Positions 25,976-35,428 of a stretch of DNA of 64,000 nucleotides are shown in pieces. Source of the DNA: Polynucleobacter wuianus (lineage in GTDB: Bacteria; Pseudomonadota; Gammaproteobacteria; Burkholderiales; Burkholderiaceae); NCBI RefSeq assembly GCF_001659725.1, contig NZ_CP015922.1, forward strand, positions 806,001 through 870,000, given 5' to 3'. The position numbers and the translations under genes are program-made. Each line of letters begins with the position of its first letter. Position 1 is the first letter of the stretch. Under the pieces are notes generated by a model. It was not told the DNA's origin. It saw nothing but the letters and a program-made list of their open reading frames with translations, and searched no databases.

Positions 25976-27514
25976 ATGTGCGGCGTCGTCGGAACCGTTT
26001 CCCACTCACCAGTGAATCAACTTCTCTATGATGCGTTGTTGCTCTTACAACATCGCGGCCAGGATGCAGCCGGTATTGCGACGATGAACGGTAATTCGTT
26101 CACAATGCATAAAGCCAATGGCTTAGTACGAGACGTCTTTAGAACCCGTAATATGCGCAGTTTGGTTGGTAGCGCAGGTATTGGCCAAGTTCGCTATCCA
26201 ACTGCTGGCTCAGCAAGCAGTGAAGAAGAGGCACAGCCCTTTTACGTGAGCGCTCCATACGGAATTATCTTGGCGCATAACGGCAACCTTACCAATGCAC
26301 CAAGCTTACGTGTAGAGATGGCTTACCGTGATCGTCGTCATATTAATACCAGCTCTGACACTGAAGTACTGTTAAACGTTCTAGCTGACGAGCTTCAAAA
26401 AGAAACCAATAGCACTGCCTTAGATGAGGGCGCAATGTTTAATGCAGTTACTGGAGTTACCAGTCGTGTTAAAGGTTCGTATGCAGTGGTCTCTTTGATT
26501 GCTGGCTATGGCTTATTAGCCTTCCGTGATCCGTTTGGTATTCGTCCTCTGTGTATTGGCCGTATTGACACACCACAAGGTCCTGAATGGATGGTGGCCT
26601 CCGAGTCTGTTGCCTTAGAAGGTCTTGGGTTTACCTTTGTGCGTGATGTGAACCCTGGTGAAGCTATCTATATTGATCTTGATGGTAACTTCTATGCTCG
26701 TCAATGCGTACCGAATGCTGTGCTCACACCTTGTATCTTCGAATACGTTTACATGGCTCGCCCAGACTCCACGATTGATGGCGTTACCGTTTACAACGTA
26801 CGCATGCGCATGGGGGATTACTTGGCGGATAAGATTCGCAAAGAGACAAACGTTGATGAGATCGATGTAGTCATGCCGATTCCGGATTCAAGCCGTCCTG
26901 CAGCAATGCAAGTGGCTAAAAAATTGGGCGTTGATTATCGCGAAGGCTTTTTTAAGAACCGTTACATTGGTCGCACCTTCATCATGCCTGGTCAAGCAGT
27001 GCGCAAGAAGTCTGTTCGTCAGAAGCTCAATGCTATGCGCATTGAATTTAAAGACAAGACTGTTTTAATTGTGGATGACTCTATTGTTCGTGGCACCACC
27101 TCATTTGAGATTGTGCAAATGGCGCGTGAGTCAGGAGCTAAGAAGGTGATCTTTGCTTCTGCAGCGCCTCCTGTGCGCTTCCCGAACGTCTATGGCATTG
27201 ATATGCCTACGCGTAGCGAGTTAGTTGCTTATGGTCGTACTGATGAAGAGATTAATAAGATGATTGGCGCAGACCAACTCATCTATCAGAGCGTCGAAGA
27301 TATGAAGCAAGCCGTAAGAGATATCAATCCGAATATCAAGAACTTTGAAGCCTCTTGCTTTGATGGCAATTACATCACTGGCGACATTAATGACTCCTAT
27401 TTGGATGCTTTGGAAGCGCAACGCAATTCATCTGCTGCCAAGGCAGATCGTCAACGCGATTCCAGCGACTTTGCACGCTCTCAGTTGCATCTGCATTTGG
27501 CTACCGAAGACTAA
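25976..27514 (+). CDS. purF: Amidophosphoribosyltransferase
   Basis: First committed step of purine synthesis: PRPP plus glutamine to phosphoribosylamine. 512 aa. It begins MCGVVG, so removal of Met exposes the N-terminal nucleophile Cys2 of the class II glutaminase. The glutaminase domain has the HRGQDAAGIAT and RYPTAGSASSEEAQPF-like segments; the PRTase domain has VLIVDDSIVRGTTS (PRPP loop, about residues 362-375). No Fe-S cysteine cluster is evident, as in the E. coli type. A hairpin follows 12 bp after the stop. Confidence 0.97.
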   Translation: MCGVVGTVSHSPVNQLLYDALLLLQHRGQDAAGIATMNGNSFTMHKANGLVRDVFRTRNMRSLVGSAGIGQVRYPTAGSASSEEEAQPFYVSAPYGIILAHNGNLTNAPSLRVEMAYRDRRHINTSSDTEVLLNVLADELQKETNSTALDEGAMFNAVTGVTSRVKGSYAVVSLIAGYGLLAFRDPFGIRPLCIGRIDTPQGPEWMVASESVALEGLGFTFVRDVNPGEAIYIDLDGNFYARQCVPNAVLTPCIFEYVYMARPDSTIDGVTVYNVRMRMGDYLADKIRKETNVDEIDVVMPIPDSSRPAAMQVAKKLGVDYREGFFKNRYIGRTFIMPGQAVRKKSVRQKLNAMRIEFKDKTVLIVDDSIVRGTTSFEIVQMARESGAKKVIFASAAPPVRFPNVYGIDMPTRSELVAYGRTDEEINKMIGADQLIYQSVEDMKQAVRDINPNIKNFEASCFDGNYITGDINDSYLDALEAQRNSSAAKADRQRDSSDFARSQLHLHLATED

Positions 27515-27526
27515 AAAGCGACAGGA

Positions 27527-27548
27527 AATTGCCTCACTAGAGGCAATT
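27527..27548 (+). terminator. Hairpin after purF, possible weak terminator
   Basis: Stem AATTGCCTC / GAGGCAATT (9 bp) with loop ACTA, followed only by CTTCAATTC, not a good T tract. It lies between purF and metZ (61 bp), so it may attenuate rather than fully stop transcription into metZ. Confidence 0.5.
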
Positions 27549-27574
27549 CTTCAATTCGGTGTCAAAATAGCAAC

Positions 27575-28783
27575 ATGAAGAGCAAAACTACCCGCAAAAA
27601 ACCCGATTTTTCTAAGCTAGCGCTAGAGACCTTAGCGGTTCGCGCTGGTACACGTCGCACCGCCGAATATCAGGAGCATTCAGAGGCGCTGTTCCTCACC
27701 TCTAGTTTCTGTTTTGATAGCGCTGAGTTGGCGGCCGATGGTTTTGCACATGCCGATCAAGGTTTTATCTATTCACGCTTTACCAATCCAACAGTGAGCA
27801 TGTTCCAAGATCGCTTGGCTGCATTGGAAGGTGGGGAAGCTTGTATTGCTACTGCATCTGGCATGTCAGCGATTTTGACAATGGCGATGGCGCATTTGCA
27901 GGCTGGTGATCATGTGGTTTGCTCCCGCTCAGTGTTTGGTGCAACGATTCAGTTGTTCACCAATATTCTCGGTCGCTTCGGAATTACAACAACATATGTT
28001 GACTTGGCAGATACCAAGTCCTGGCAGGCTGCCGTTCAGCCAAACACCAAATTGTTCTATTTGGAGACGCCATCCAATCCATTAACTGAGATCGCGGATA
28101 TCAAAGCGATCTCAAAGATTGCTAAAAAAGCAGGCGCCTTATTTGCAGTGGATAACTGCTTTTGCACTCCTGCCTTACAAAAACCATTGGCTTTAGGTGC
28201 TGACGTTGTCATACATTCAGCAACCAAGTATTTAGATGGCCAGGGTAGAGTGGTGGGTGGCGCAATTGTTGGTAGTAATGACTTTGTCATGGGCAAAGTA
28301 TTCCCATACGTTCGTACTGCAGGACCTACATTGTCTGCCTTTAATGCTTGGGTTTTCCTCAAAGGACTTGAGACGCTAGAGCTTCGTATGAAGCAACAGA
28401 GCCAGAATGCTTTGGCTCTTGCGCAATGGTTGGAAAAACAACCTGGCATTGAGCGTGTTTATCATCCTGGCCTCAAATCACATCCTCAGCATGCATTAGC
28501 AATGCGTCAACAAAAAGAGGGCGGTGCAATTCTGTCTTTCACCTTAAAGGGCGGTAAGAAGTCTGCATTCAAACTTATTAATCAAACCAAGCTATGCTCA
28601 ATCACTGCAAACTTGGGTGATACTCGCACAACCATTACGCATCCAGCGACTACGACTCATTGCCGTGTCAGTCCAGAAGCTCGCAAAGCTGCGGGTATCT
28701 CTGATGGCTTGGTGCGCATTGCCGTTGGCCTTGAGAACATCAATGACCTAAAGACTGATCTGGTTGGCGGACTCAAAAAGTAA
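27575..28783 (+). CDS. metZ: O-succinylhomoserine sulfhydrylase
   Basis: PLP enzyme of the Cys/Met metabolism family (gamma-family), 402 aa. MetZ makes homocysteine directly from O-succinylhomoserine and sulfide. Evidence: LAVRAGTRRTAEYQEHSEALFLTSSF (in part), YSRFTNPTVSMFQDRLAALEGGE, the PLP lysine in IHSATKYLDGQGRVVGGA, and SSF/GDTRTTITHPATTTH near the C-terminus. The TEYQEHSEALFLTSSFCF opening is typical of MetZ rather than MetB or MetC. It is linked to purF in the cvpA-purF-metZ order known from pseudomonads and Burkholderia. Confidence 0.93.
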   Translation: MKSKTTRKKPDFSKLALETLAVRAGTRRTAEYQEHSEALFLTSSFCFDSAELAADGFAHADQGFIYSRFTNPTVSMFQDRLAALEGGEACIATASGMSAILTMAMAHLQAGDHVVCSRSVFGATIQLFTNILGRFGITTTYVDLADTKSWQAAVQPNTKLFYLETPSNPLTEIADIKAISKIAKKAGALFAVDNCFCTPALQKPLALGADVVIHSATKYLDGQGRVVGGAIVGSNDFVMGKVFPYVRTAGPTLSAFNAWVFLKGLETLELRMKQQSQNALALAQWLEKQPGIERVYHPGLKSHPQHALAMRQQKEGGAILSFTLKGGKKSAFKLINQTKLCSITANLGDTRTTITHPATTTHCRVSPEARKAAGISDGLVRIAVGLENINDLKTDLVGGLKK

Positions 28784-28805
28784 ACAAGTACACCAAGATA
28801 AGCCC

Positions 28806-29429
28806 ATGGGTTTTGCAGATGCTACTCAATTCTGGAATGAGCGCTTCGATAAGAAAGAGTTCATTTTCGGAAAAGAGCCTAACGAATATCTGGTCGAGAA
28901 GACCCATCAATATCTCAAGCTAAATGACAAAGTTCTTTGCATAGCTGATGGTGAAGGGCGCAATGGGGTTTGGCTAGCTAAACAAGGCATGCAAGTTGTT
29001 GGCTTTGATGCCTCTGATATTGCCCTAGCCAAAGCAAATCAATTTGCAAAAGACAACCAAGTTGCAGTTGAGTATTTATTCTCCGACACCGATAGCTACG
29101 CATGGCCTGCAAATACTTATGATGCAGTTATTGGAATCTTTATTCAGTTTGCTGATCCGGCAATGCGGGAGCGTATTTTTCAGCAAACTTATCAATCACT
29201 TAAGCCAGGTGGAATCTTTATTCTGCAAGGCTATACACCTAAGCAGTTGGAATACAAAACCGGTGGCCCCTCTTTAATTGAACATCTTTATACCGAAGAG
29301 TTGATTCGCGATCTAACTAAAGATTTCAAGATTTTAGAGCTTCGATCATATGAGCAAGAGCTCTGTGAAGGCCCAAGACATACCGGCATGTCTGCATTAT
29401 TGGGTATGGTTGCCCAAAAGCGGCTTTAA
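28806..29429 (+). CDS. Class I SAM-dependent methyltransferase (TehB-like)
   Basis: 207 aa from ATG 28806. It has a seven-strand methyltransferase fold: motif I VLCIADGEGRNGVWLAKQG, the acidic end of strand 2 in VVGFDAS, YDAVIGIFIQFADP (post-I/II) and SLKPGGIFILQGY (motif III). The opening FWNERFDKKEFIFGKEPNEYL is that of the TehB/thiopurine-methyltransferase-like group. Its substrate is unknown. A TTG at 28764 would extend it into metZ; the ATG fits the family better. It converges on modC. Confidence 0.85.
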   Translation: MGFADATQFWNERFDKKEFIFGKEPNEYLVEKTHQYLKLNDKVLCIADGEGRNGVWLAKQGMQVVGFDASDIALAKANQFAKDNQVAVEYLFSDTDSYAWPANTYDAVIGIFIQFADPAMRERIFQQTYQSLKPGGIFILQGYTPKQLEYKTGGPSLIEHLYTEELIRDLTKDFKILELRSYEQELCEGPRHTGMSALLGMVAQKRL

Positions 29430-29453
29430 AGAGATTGCCTTAGTTAATCTAAA

Positions 29454-30560
29454 TTAATTACTAAAGCGCCTTGGATCATTGATGGGGCGCAATGGCATGA
29501 TGTGAATCTTGCTGCCATTCATTTCAAGATGAGTCACTTTTCCTGACTCTAAGCCTAAGCGCTTCACCTCCGCTGCGGAAGCTTCCCAGGTAATGACATG
29601 GTTACCGTCTACAGTGCGAAGTTGAATCACGGCTATTTGACCTAAGGCGCTGATGTGTTCAACACTTGCCTGCATTGTTAACTTACTAGCTTCTGCATGC
29701 AGACTTAAGCCTTCAGCAGGAATTACCCAAGCAACAGGAGTGTTGGGGGGTATCTTGCCTTTATCAATCACATCAAAGACGCGCTCACACCCATCCCAAA
29801 TGAGTTTTCCTGATGAGAAGATGCCTTCAAACTTATTGCTGATACCAACAAGTTCTGCAACTCTAGAGTTTCTGGGTCTTTCAAACAAGACTTGAGGAGG
29901 GGCGGTTTGCAGGCCGACGCCTTGATCGATCACAGTAATTCGGTCGGCCAATAAATCTGCTTCACGTAGATCATGGGTTACCAGCAGAATTGGAATATTT
30001 AAATCTTTACGTAGTTCAGCAAGTGTTTTGTATAGACCCTGGCGCGTTGGCGCATCAATGGCTGAGAATGGCTCATCAAGCAAGAGAATTTTCGGAGATC
30101 GTGCTAATGCTCTAGCTAGGGCAACCCGCTGTTGTTGACCACCTGAGAGTTGGTTAGGCATACGATTTGCGAGCTCGCCTATACCCATACGCTCTAACCA
30201 TTGTTGAGCTAATTTTTTACGATCACCCAATCTTGGTACTGAGTTGTATAAAGGAATGCATACATTCTCAAGCGCAGTAAGGTGCGGAAAGAGTGCGTAT
30301 TGCTGAAATAAAAATCCACAGGAGCGCTCAGCAGGGCTCAGAGATGTACTAACCCCACTAATTTCGTTTGCCTCAAACCATAACTGGTCATTGCATTCAA
30401 TTTTTCCAGTGTGAGCATCGTTTAGGCCAGCAATGGTACGCAAGGCAGTTGTCTTGCCGCTACCTGATGGGCCTACTAAGGCATGCAGTTCCCCAGGGAT
30501 GCACTCAATATTGAGTTGCAATGGATTGGGGATGGTCTGAAAGAGTTTTACCTTAAGCAT
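29454..30560 (-). CDS. modC: Molybdate ABC transporter ATP-binding protein
   Basis: 368 aa. It holds the ABC ATPase domain with Walker A GPSGSGKTTALR (about residues 31-42), signature LSGGQQQRVALARALA (~137-152), Walker B ILLLDEPFSAID, and the switch His in VTHDL. The C-terminal ~100 residues form a TOBE/Mop-like molybdate-binding segment (ASVEHISALGQIAVIQLRTV). The ATG shares its A with the TGA stop of modB (TGATG), so translation is coupled. The substrate call rests on the partner permease being ModB-like; tungstate is possible. Confidence 0.9.
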   Translation of the reverse strand: MLKVKLFQTIPNPLQLNIECIPGELHALVGPSGSGKTTALRTIAGLNDAHTGKIECNDQLWFEANEISGVSTSLSPAERSCGFLFQQYALFPHLTALENVCIPLYNSVPRLGDRKKLAQQWLERMGIGELANRMPNQLSGGQQQRVALARALARSPKILLLDEPFSAIDAPTRQGLYKTLAELRKDLNIPILLVTHDLREADLLADRITVIDQGVGLQTAPPQVLFERPRNSRVAELVGISNKFEGIFSSGKLIWDGCERVFDVIDKGKIPPNTPVAWVIPAEGLSLHAEASKLTMQASVEHISALGQIAVIQLRTVDGNHVITWEASAAEVKRLGLESGKVTHLEMNGSKIHIMPLRPINDPRRFSN

Positions 30561-31216
30561 CAACTAGCCCATCTCTTAGAACGTGATGGATAGCGACTAA
30601 AGATGCCATATGAGAGTGCAATTGCAACTAGCGAGGTGCCAAGTAATATCAAAGATAGGATTCCAGCGCCAGACGTATCAAAACTTTGTACTTTGTCATA
30701 GATGGCAATCGATACCGTTTTGGTTTCACCTGGTATTGCGCCGCCGACCATGAGGATCACACCAAATTCACCTAGGGTATGTGCAAAGGTGAGAACAGCA
30801 GCGCTGGTGATGCCTCGCCAAGCCAAAGGCAATTCGATGAGGCGAAATATTTGCCAATGAGACAAGCCGCTAACTTGTGCTGCTTCCAAGATTTCAGGTT
30901 GAATTGCCTCAAACGCTCTTTGTATGGGCTGAATGGCAAATGGCAAATTAACAATGAGGGAGGCTATCAGGATGCCAGTAAAAGAAAATACTAGTGGAAT
31001 TCCAAAGAAACTCTTTCCACCTAGACCCACAAGAAGGTAGTAACCCAAGACAGTAGGCGGTAGAACCAAGGGCAGGGCAAGTAATGCCTCAATCCAAGAG
31101 CGCCCTTTGCCCATTTTTTGAAGCTTGTGGGCTACCCAAATCCCAAAGGGAAGTATCAGGACCAGGGTCCAGATGGCTAGCTTCAATGAGAGGATAAGCG
31201 CCTCTAGGTCAAACAT
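30560..31216 (-). CDS. modB: Molybdate ABC transporter permease
   Basis: 218 aa, about five to six membrane helices. The EAA/permease loop and the ModB hallmark HTLGEFGVILMVGGAIPGET, followed by KTVSIAIYDKVQSF, are present, as is LPLVLPPTVLGYYLLVGLG. It pairs with ModC. The periplasmic binding protein gene modA is not next to it; the neighbouring upstream gene is divergent soxY. An unlinked modA is inferred. Confidence 0.93.
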   Translation of the reverse strand: MFDLEALILSLKLAIWTLVLILPFGIWVAHKLQKMGKGRSWIEALLALPLVLPPTVLGYYLLVGLGGKSFFGIPLVFSFTGILIASLIVNLPFAIQPIQRAFEAIQPEILEAAQVSGLSHWQIFRLIELPLAWRGITSAAVLTFAHTLGEFGVILMVGGAIPGETKTVSIAIYDKVQSFDTSGAGILSLILLGTSLVAIALSYGIFSRYPSRSKRWAS

Positions 31217-31380
31217 CGGATCTAATTGCCTTTGGGTGAGTAATCCTCCTATTTTCGCCTATCTTTGCTTGGATTGGGCTCTGGGCATATTAGGTTTGCG
31301 ACAGAATGGGAAATCCCCTTTAAAGTAGAGGTTTGCAGCATTTTTTACTGACTTGGTTTAAGGTTTTCAAAGGGATTGAT

Positions 31381-31833
31381 ATGAATCAACAACGTCGCGA
31401 TCTATTGAAATATACGACGGTATTTGGGCTTATGGCATCAGCAGGTTTAATCACAACTGCTCAAGCTGAAGAGTGGAATAAAGCGGCCTTTGAGGGCAAA
31501 AGTCTCGATGAGGTATTTAAGGCTTTGGGTGCGGGCACTCCTGACAAGTCTGGTGCAGTGGTAATTAACGCACCGGATATCGCTGAAAATGGCGCTGTTG
31601 TACCCGTCGGTATTACTACTAACTTAAAGGCAAATCAATTTGCTATCTTGGTTGAGAAAAACCCAAGTCCATTGGCGGCAGAATTTTTTATTCCCTCAGG
31701 CACAGAGCCTTTTGTCACTACCCGCATCAAAATGGCGCAGACATCTAATGTTTATGCTTTAGTGAAGGCAGATGGAAAGTGGATGATGGCCGTTAAAGAA
31801 ATCAAAGTGACTTTGGGTGGTTGCGGCGGCTAA
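31381..31833 (+). CDS. soxY: Sulfur carrier protein SoxY
   Basis: Carrier on which thiosulfate sulfur is covalently held during Sox oxidation in the periplasm. 150 aa. A twin-arginine signal is visible: MNQQRRDLLKYTTVFGLMAS with cleavage after AQA (~residue 29). The C-terminus is GGCGG with the swinging-arm Cys, the defining SoxY feature. ATG 31381 is preceded by AAAGGGATTGAT. It is the first gene of soxYZAXB, and its promoter lies in the 164-bp gap shared with divergent modBC. Confidence 0.96.
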   Translation: MNQQRRDLLKYTTVFGLMASAGLITTAQAEEWNKAAFEGKSLDEVFKALGAGTPDKSGAVVINAPDIAENGAVVPVGITTNLKANQFAILVEKNPSPLAAEFFIPSGTEPFVTTRIKMAQTSNVYALVKADGKWMMAVKEIKVTLGGCGG

Positions 31834-31900
31834 TAAGCCGTCTCAAAAAGTACGCAATCATTTAATAAGATAAAAAGACAAAGAAGATAAAGGAAATACG

Positions 31901-32209
31901 ATGGGTGATCCAATGCGCATTCGGGCTGCCGAATCAAATGGAACTGTGGATGTCAAAATTTTGATGAAGCATGATATGGAATCTGGTCAACGTAAGGATG
32001 CCTCTGGCAAATTGATTCCAGCGTGGTTTATTTCTACAGTGTCAGTAAAAGCTCAGGGCAAAGAAGTATTTGCAGCAAACTTCGGTTCAGCGATCTCTAA
32101 GGATCCCTTTTTGAACTTCAAATACAAAGGATCTAAGGGTGACAAGTTAGTTGTGAGCTGGGTTGACACCAAGGGCGATAAGCGCTCTGATGAAGCTACG
32201 GTTTCATAA
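31901..32209 (+). CDS. soxZ: Sulfur oxidation protein SoxZ
   Basis: Partner of SoxY; 102 aa, no signal peptide, exported bound to SoxY. It has the Ig-like SoxZ fold with family features DVKILMKHDMESGQRKD and VKAQGKEVFAANFGSAISKDPF. ATG follows an AAAGGAAATACG ribosome site. It lies 67 bp after soxY and 4 bp before soxA. Confidence 0.95.
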   Translation: MGDPMRIRAAESNGTVDVKILMKHDMESGQRKDASGKLIPAWFISTVSVKAQGKEVFAANFGSAISKDPFLNFKYKGSKGDKLVVSWVDTKGDKRSDEATVS

Positions 32210-32213
32210 TAGT

Positions 32214-33026
32214 ATGCAAATCAAGTCCCGGCTCTTTGTGAAGTTTGTTGTTGCTAGTGGCATCTTAATTGGCGCTACTACTGTATTTGCTCAATCAACA
32301 GCTGATGAAATCGCTAAGTATCGTCAGATGATTGCTGATGGAAATCCATCTGAGTTATACGAAGATGCTGGGGCGGAATTATGGAAGAAGCCGGCAGGGC
32401 CGAAAAATGCAACGCTTGAGAAATGCAACTTAGGTCTTGGTCCTGGCGTTATCAAAGGGGCTTCAGCTCAACTCCCGAGATATTTTGCTGATACTAATAA
32501 AGTACAGGATTTAGAGTCTCGCCTTATTACCTGCATGTCTACATTGCAGGGTATTTCTGCACAAGAGATCATTGGTGCGCCATTTCAAAAAGACCTCAAG
32601 AAGGATATGGATGCACTTGTTGCTTATGTAGTAACGGCATCTAAAGATCAAAAAATTAAAGTAAGCACAAAGCATCCCAAAGAAAAAGAAGCTTATGAAC
32701 TGGGTAAGCGTGCTTTTTATTTCCAAGGCGGGCCAATGGATTTCTCTTGCGCTACATGCCATGGATCTGACGGCAAGAGAATCCGCTTGCAAGATCTTCC
32801 GAACTTAACTAGCCAAGCTGGGGCTGCTGCAGGTTGGGGCTCATGGCCGGCGTATCGCGTATCGAGCGGTCAGTTTTGGACGATGGGCCTGCGTTTGAAT
32901 GACTGCTATCGCCAGCAACGTTTCCCATTCCCTATATATGGCTCTGATTTACTGACAGCAGTCTCAATGTATATGGCAGTCAATGCTAACGGCGGTACGA
33001 TGCAAACCCCTGGTTTGAAACGTTAA
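32214..33026 (+). CDS. soxA: SoxA, c-type cytochrome subunit of SoxAX (monoheme type)
   Basis: With SoxX it oxidatively attaches thiosulfate to SoxY. 270 aa with a Sec signal (to about residue 27, ATTVFAQS). The heme c motif is CATCH (~ residues 179-183). The active-site Cys, a persulfide heme ligand in known SoxA, is in RLNDCYRQQR. The N-terminal domain has single cysteines (EKCNLGLGPG and LITCMSTLQ) but no second CxxCH, so this is the monoheme class. A longer frame into soxZ is rejected because ATG 32214 begins the signal peptide. Confidence 0.95.
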   Translation: MQIKSRLFVKFVVASGILIGATTVFAQSTADEIAKYRQMIADGNPSELYEDAGAELWKKPAGPKNATLEKCNLGLGPGVIKGASAQLPRYFADTNKVQDLESRLITCMSTLQGISAQEIIGAPFQKDLKKDMDALVAYVVTASKDQKIKVSTKHPKEKEAYELGKRAFYFQGGPMDFSCATCHGSDGKRIRLQDLPNLTSQAGAAAGWGSWPAYRVSSGQFWTMGLRLNDCYRQQRFPFPIYGSDLLTAVSMYMAVNANGGTMQTPGLKR

Positions 33027-33036
33027 GGGGAACGAC

Positions 33037-33654
33037 ATGAGAACAAAATTATTTTTATCTTTTGTATTGTTGGCGGGCCTTAACTCATTCGTTATAGCTC
33101 AAACCAGTTTTGATACTAAATTTCAAAAAATGATGTCTGAAGGCTTTAGGGCTGAGGGTATTGCTGGCCTTGATCGTATTAGGCAAGATGAAACCCAAAA
33201 GTTTTGCTCTGATCCAAAACAAATTAATACCAAGCAGGGTGCCGCTAAAGCTATTGAGATTCAGAAAATCAATATGGCATCCATCATGCAACCAACTGAT
33301 GGTAAATATATTGGTGATTGGAAGAGTGGAGAGGCTATTGCGCAAAGTGGACGTGGTGCCACCTGGACGGATAAAGCAGATACCGTGAATGGTGGTGGTT
33401 GCTATAACTGCCATGAAATCAATAAAAAAGAGATTTCATATGGCAATATTGGCCCGAGCCTTTGGAATTACGGTAAAAATCGTGGCTATTCTCAAGAAGT
33501 ATTGGTGTATACCTGGAATCGCATTAATAACTCCAAGGCTTATAACGCCTGCAGCAATATGCCACGTTTTGGCCATTTCAAATTGCTCACGCAAGAGCAA
33601 ATGCAAGATGTGATGGCTCTACTATTGGACCCACAGTCTCCTGTTAATCAGTAG
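33037..33654 (+). CDS. soxX: SoxX, c-type cytochrome subunit of SoxAX
   Basis: 205 aa, Sec signal peptide (cleavage near residue 21 in FVIAQ). The single heme motif is CYNCH in GGGCYNCHEI (~residues 123-127), and the distal methionine ligand is likely that of NMPRFGHF. The protein ends with MQDVMALLLDPQSPVNQ, as usual for SoxX. It lies 10 bp after soxA and 9 bp before soxB in the periplasmic Sox system. Confidence 0.95.
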   Translation: MRTKLFLSFVLLAGLNSFVIAQTSFDTKFQKMMSEGFRAEGIAGLDRIRQDETQKFCSDPKQINTKQGAAKAIEIQKINMASIMQPTDGKYIGDWKSGEAIAQSGRGATWTDKADTVNGGGCYNCHEINKKEISYGNIGPSLWNYGKNRGYSQEVLVYTWNRINNSKAYNACSNMPRFGHFKLLTQEQMQDVMALLLDPQSPVNQ

Positions 33655-33663
33655 ACGCTCGTT

Positions 33664-35397
33664 ATGTCGCTAAATCGTAGGGAGTTTATTCAGGCTTTAG
33701 CTATTGCTTCAGTCGGTGGCATGAGCTTACATTCGGAATGGGCCTCTGCACAAGCAAAGGCGCACTCTTTTTACGATTTGCCAAGATTTGGTAATGTGCA
33801 CCTATTGCACTTTACCGACTGTCATGCCCAACTTCTCCCAGTTTATTTTCGTGAGCCTAATGTCAATATTGGCGTAGGTCCGCAGGCAGGTAAGATACCT
33901 CATCTGGTTGGCGATTATTTTCTGAAGGCCAACAGAATTGCTTCTGGCACACGTGATGCCCACGCATTTACTTATTTAGATTTCACAGCTGCCGCTCATC
34001 AATATGGGCAAATGGGTGGATTTGCTCATCTATCGTCATTGATTAAGCAATTGAAGGTATCAAGACCCGGTGCTCTTTTATTGGATGGCGGCGATACATG
34101 GCAGGGTTCCGCAACAGCGCTTTGGACACAAGGTCAAGACATGGTGGATGCGGCCTTAACTCTTGGCGTTGATGTCATGACAGCTCACTGGGAGATGACA
34201 TTAGGCGAGAAGCGCGTAATGGAGATTGTTCAGAAAGATTTTCAAAACAAGATTTCTTTTGTCGCTCAGAACATTACCACCACTGATTTCGGTGATGAAG
34301 TATTCGCACCCTACGTCATTCGGGAGATGAATGGTGTGCCGATAGGCATTATTGGTCAAGCCTTTCCATACACACCGGTAGCAAACCCAAGATACTTCAC
34401 GCCAAATTGGACCTTTGGCATTCAAGAACAGAACCTCCAAAAAACAATTGATCAAGTTCGTCAAAAAGGGGCCAAGGCTGTTGTCCTGCTTTCCCATAAT
34501 GGCATGGACGTTGATCTCAAGTTAGCTTCCAGAGTGAGGGGCTTAGATGCTATTTTAGGTGGCCATACTCATGATGGTGTGCCGGTACCTGTAAAGGTGA
34601 AGAATGCTGGCGGCATTACGCTGGTCACGAATGCAGGATCAAACGGTAAATTTTTGGGTGTTTTGGATTTTGATGTCAAAGGCAATAAGGTAGTAGATTT
34701 TCGCTATAAGTTGCTTCCAGTATTTTCCAATCTGATTGCGCCTGATCCACAAATGAGTCAGCATATTACCCAAATTCGTAAACCCTACGAAGGGCGCCTA
34801 AGTGAGAAGCTTGCGGTGACTGATGACCTTTTATATCGCCGTGGAAATTTCAATGGCAGTTTTGATCAGGTTATCTTGGATGGTCTTATGGCGCAAAAGA
34901 ATGCCGAGATTGCATTCTCGCCAGGCTTTAGATGGGGCACATCTTTATTGCCTGGACAAGCAATCACGATGGAGCATTTGATGGATCAGACGGCCATCAC
35001 CTACCCATATACAACGGTCTCTAATATGACCGGTGAAAATATCAAGACTATTCTGGAAGACGTTGCCGATAATTTATTTAACCCAGATCCTTATTATCAG
35101 CAGGGCGGCGATATGGTTCGGGTCGGTGGTTTGCAATACACCATTGATCCAAATGCCACCGTGGGTAAGCGTATTTCTGAGATGAGGCTAAACGGCTCTC
35201 TTATTGACGCAGATAAAAGTTATCGAGTTGCTGGATGGGCCCCGGTGAGCGAAGAGACGAGAAGCTCAAATTCAGAACCCATCTGGGATTTGATGTCTAG
35301 GCATTTAAAAGAGGCCAAATTGATTAAGCCCAAGAAGCTAAATGAACCCATCATTAAAGGGGTTGCCAATAATCCTGGTATTGCACCAATCAGTTAA
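33664..35397 (+). CDS. soxB: Thiosulfohydrolase SoxB
   Basis: Dimanganese hydrolase that releases sulfate from SoxY-bound thiosulfonate. 577 aa of the 5'-nucleotidase family. The N-terminal Tat signal is SLNRREFIQALAIASVGG. Metal-binding elements are visible in order: TDCHAQLLP, LLDGGDTWQG, a MTAHWE segment, LLSHNGMDVD and GGHTHDGVP. Full length for the family. It is last in soxYZAXB; no soxCD follows, so sulfane sulfur left on SoxY must be handled otherwise. Confidence 0.97.
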   Translation: MSLNRREFIQALAIASVGGMSLHSEWASAQAKAHSFYDLPRFGNVHLLHFTDCHAQLLPVYFREPNVNIGVGPQAGKIPHLVGDYFLKANRIASGTRDAHAFTYLDFTAAAHQYGQMGGFAHLSSLIKQLKVSRPGALLLDGGDTWQGSATALWTQGQDMVDAALTLGVDVMTAHWEMTLGEKRVMEIVQKDFQNKISFVAQNITTTDFGDEVFAPYVIREMNGVPIGIIGQAFPYTPVANPRYFTPNWTFGIQEQNLQKTIDQVRQKGAKAVVLLSHNGMDVDLKLASRVRGLDAILGGHTHDGVPVPVKVKNAGGITLVTNAGSNGKFLGVLDFDVKGNKVVDFRYKLLPVFSNLIAPDPQMSQHITQIRKPYEGRLSEKLAVTDDLLYRRGNFNGSFDQVILDGLMAQKNAEIAFSPGFRWGTSLLPGQAITMEHLMDQTAITYPYTTVSNMTGENIKTILEDVADNLFNPDPYYQQGGDMVRVGGLQYTIDPNATVGKRISEMRLNGSLIDADKSYRVAGWAPVSEETRSSNSEPIWDLMSRHLKEAKLIKPKKLNEPIIKGVANNPGIAPIS

Positions 35398-35428
35398 TTT
35401 TTTGATTTTGAATCGATTGCTAAAACAG

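Noticed and set aside
27515..27574. SAM riboswitch ahead of metZ
   Set aside because: The gap is only 60 bp and holds a simple hairpin, too short for a SAM aptamer.
32163..32213. soxA beginning inside soxZ
   Set aside because: The added residues precede a clear signal peptide start at ATG 32214.
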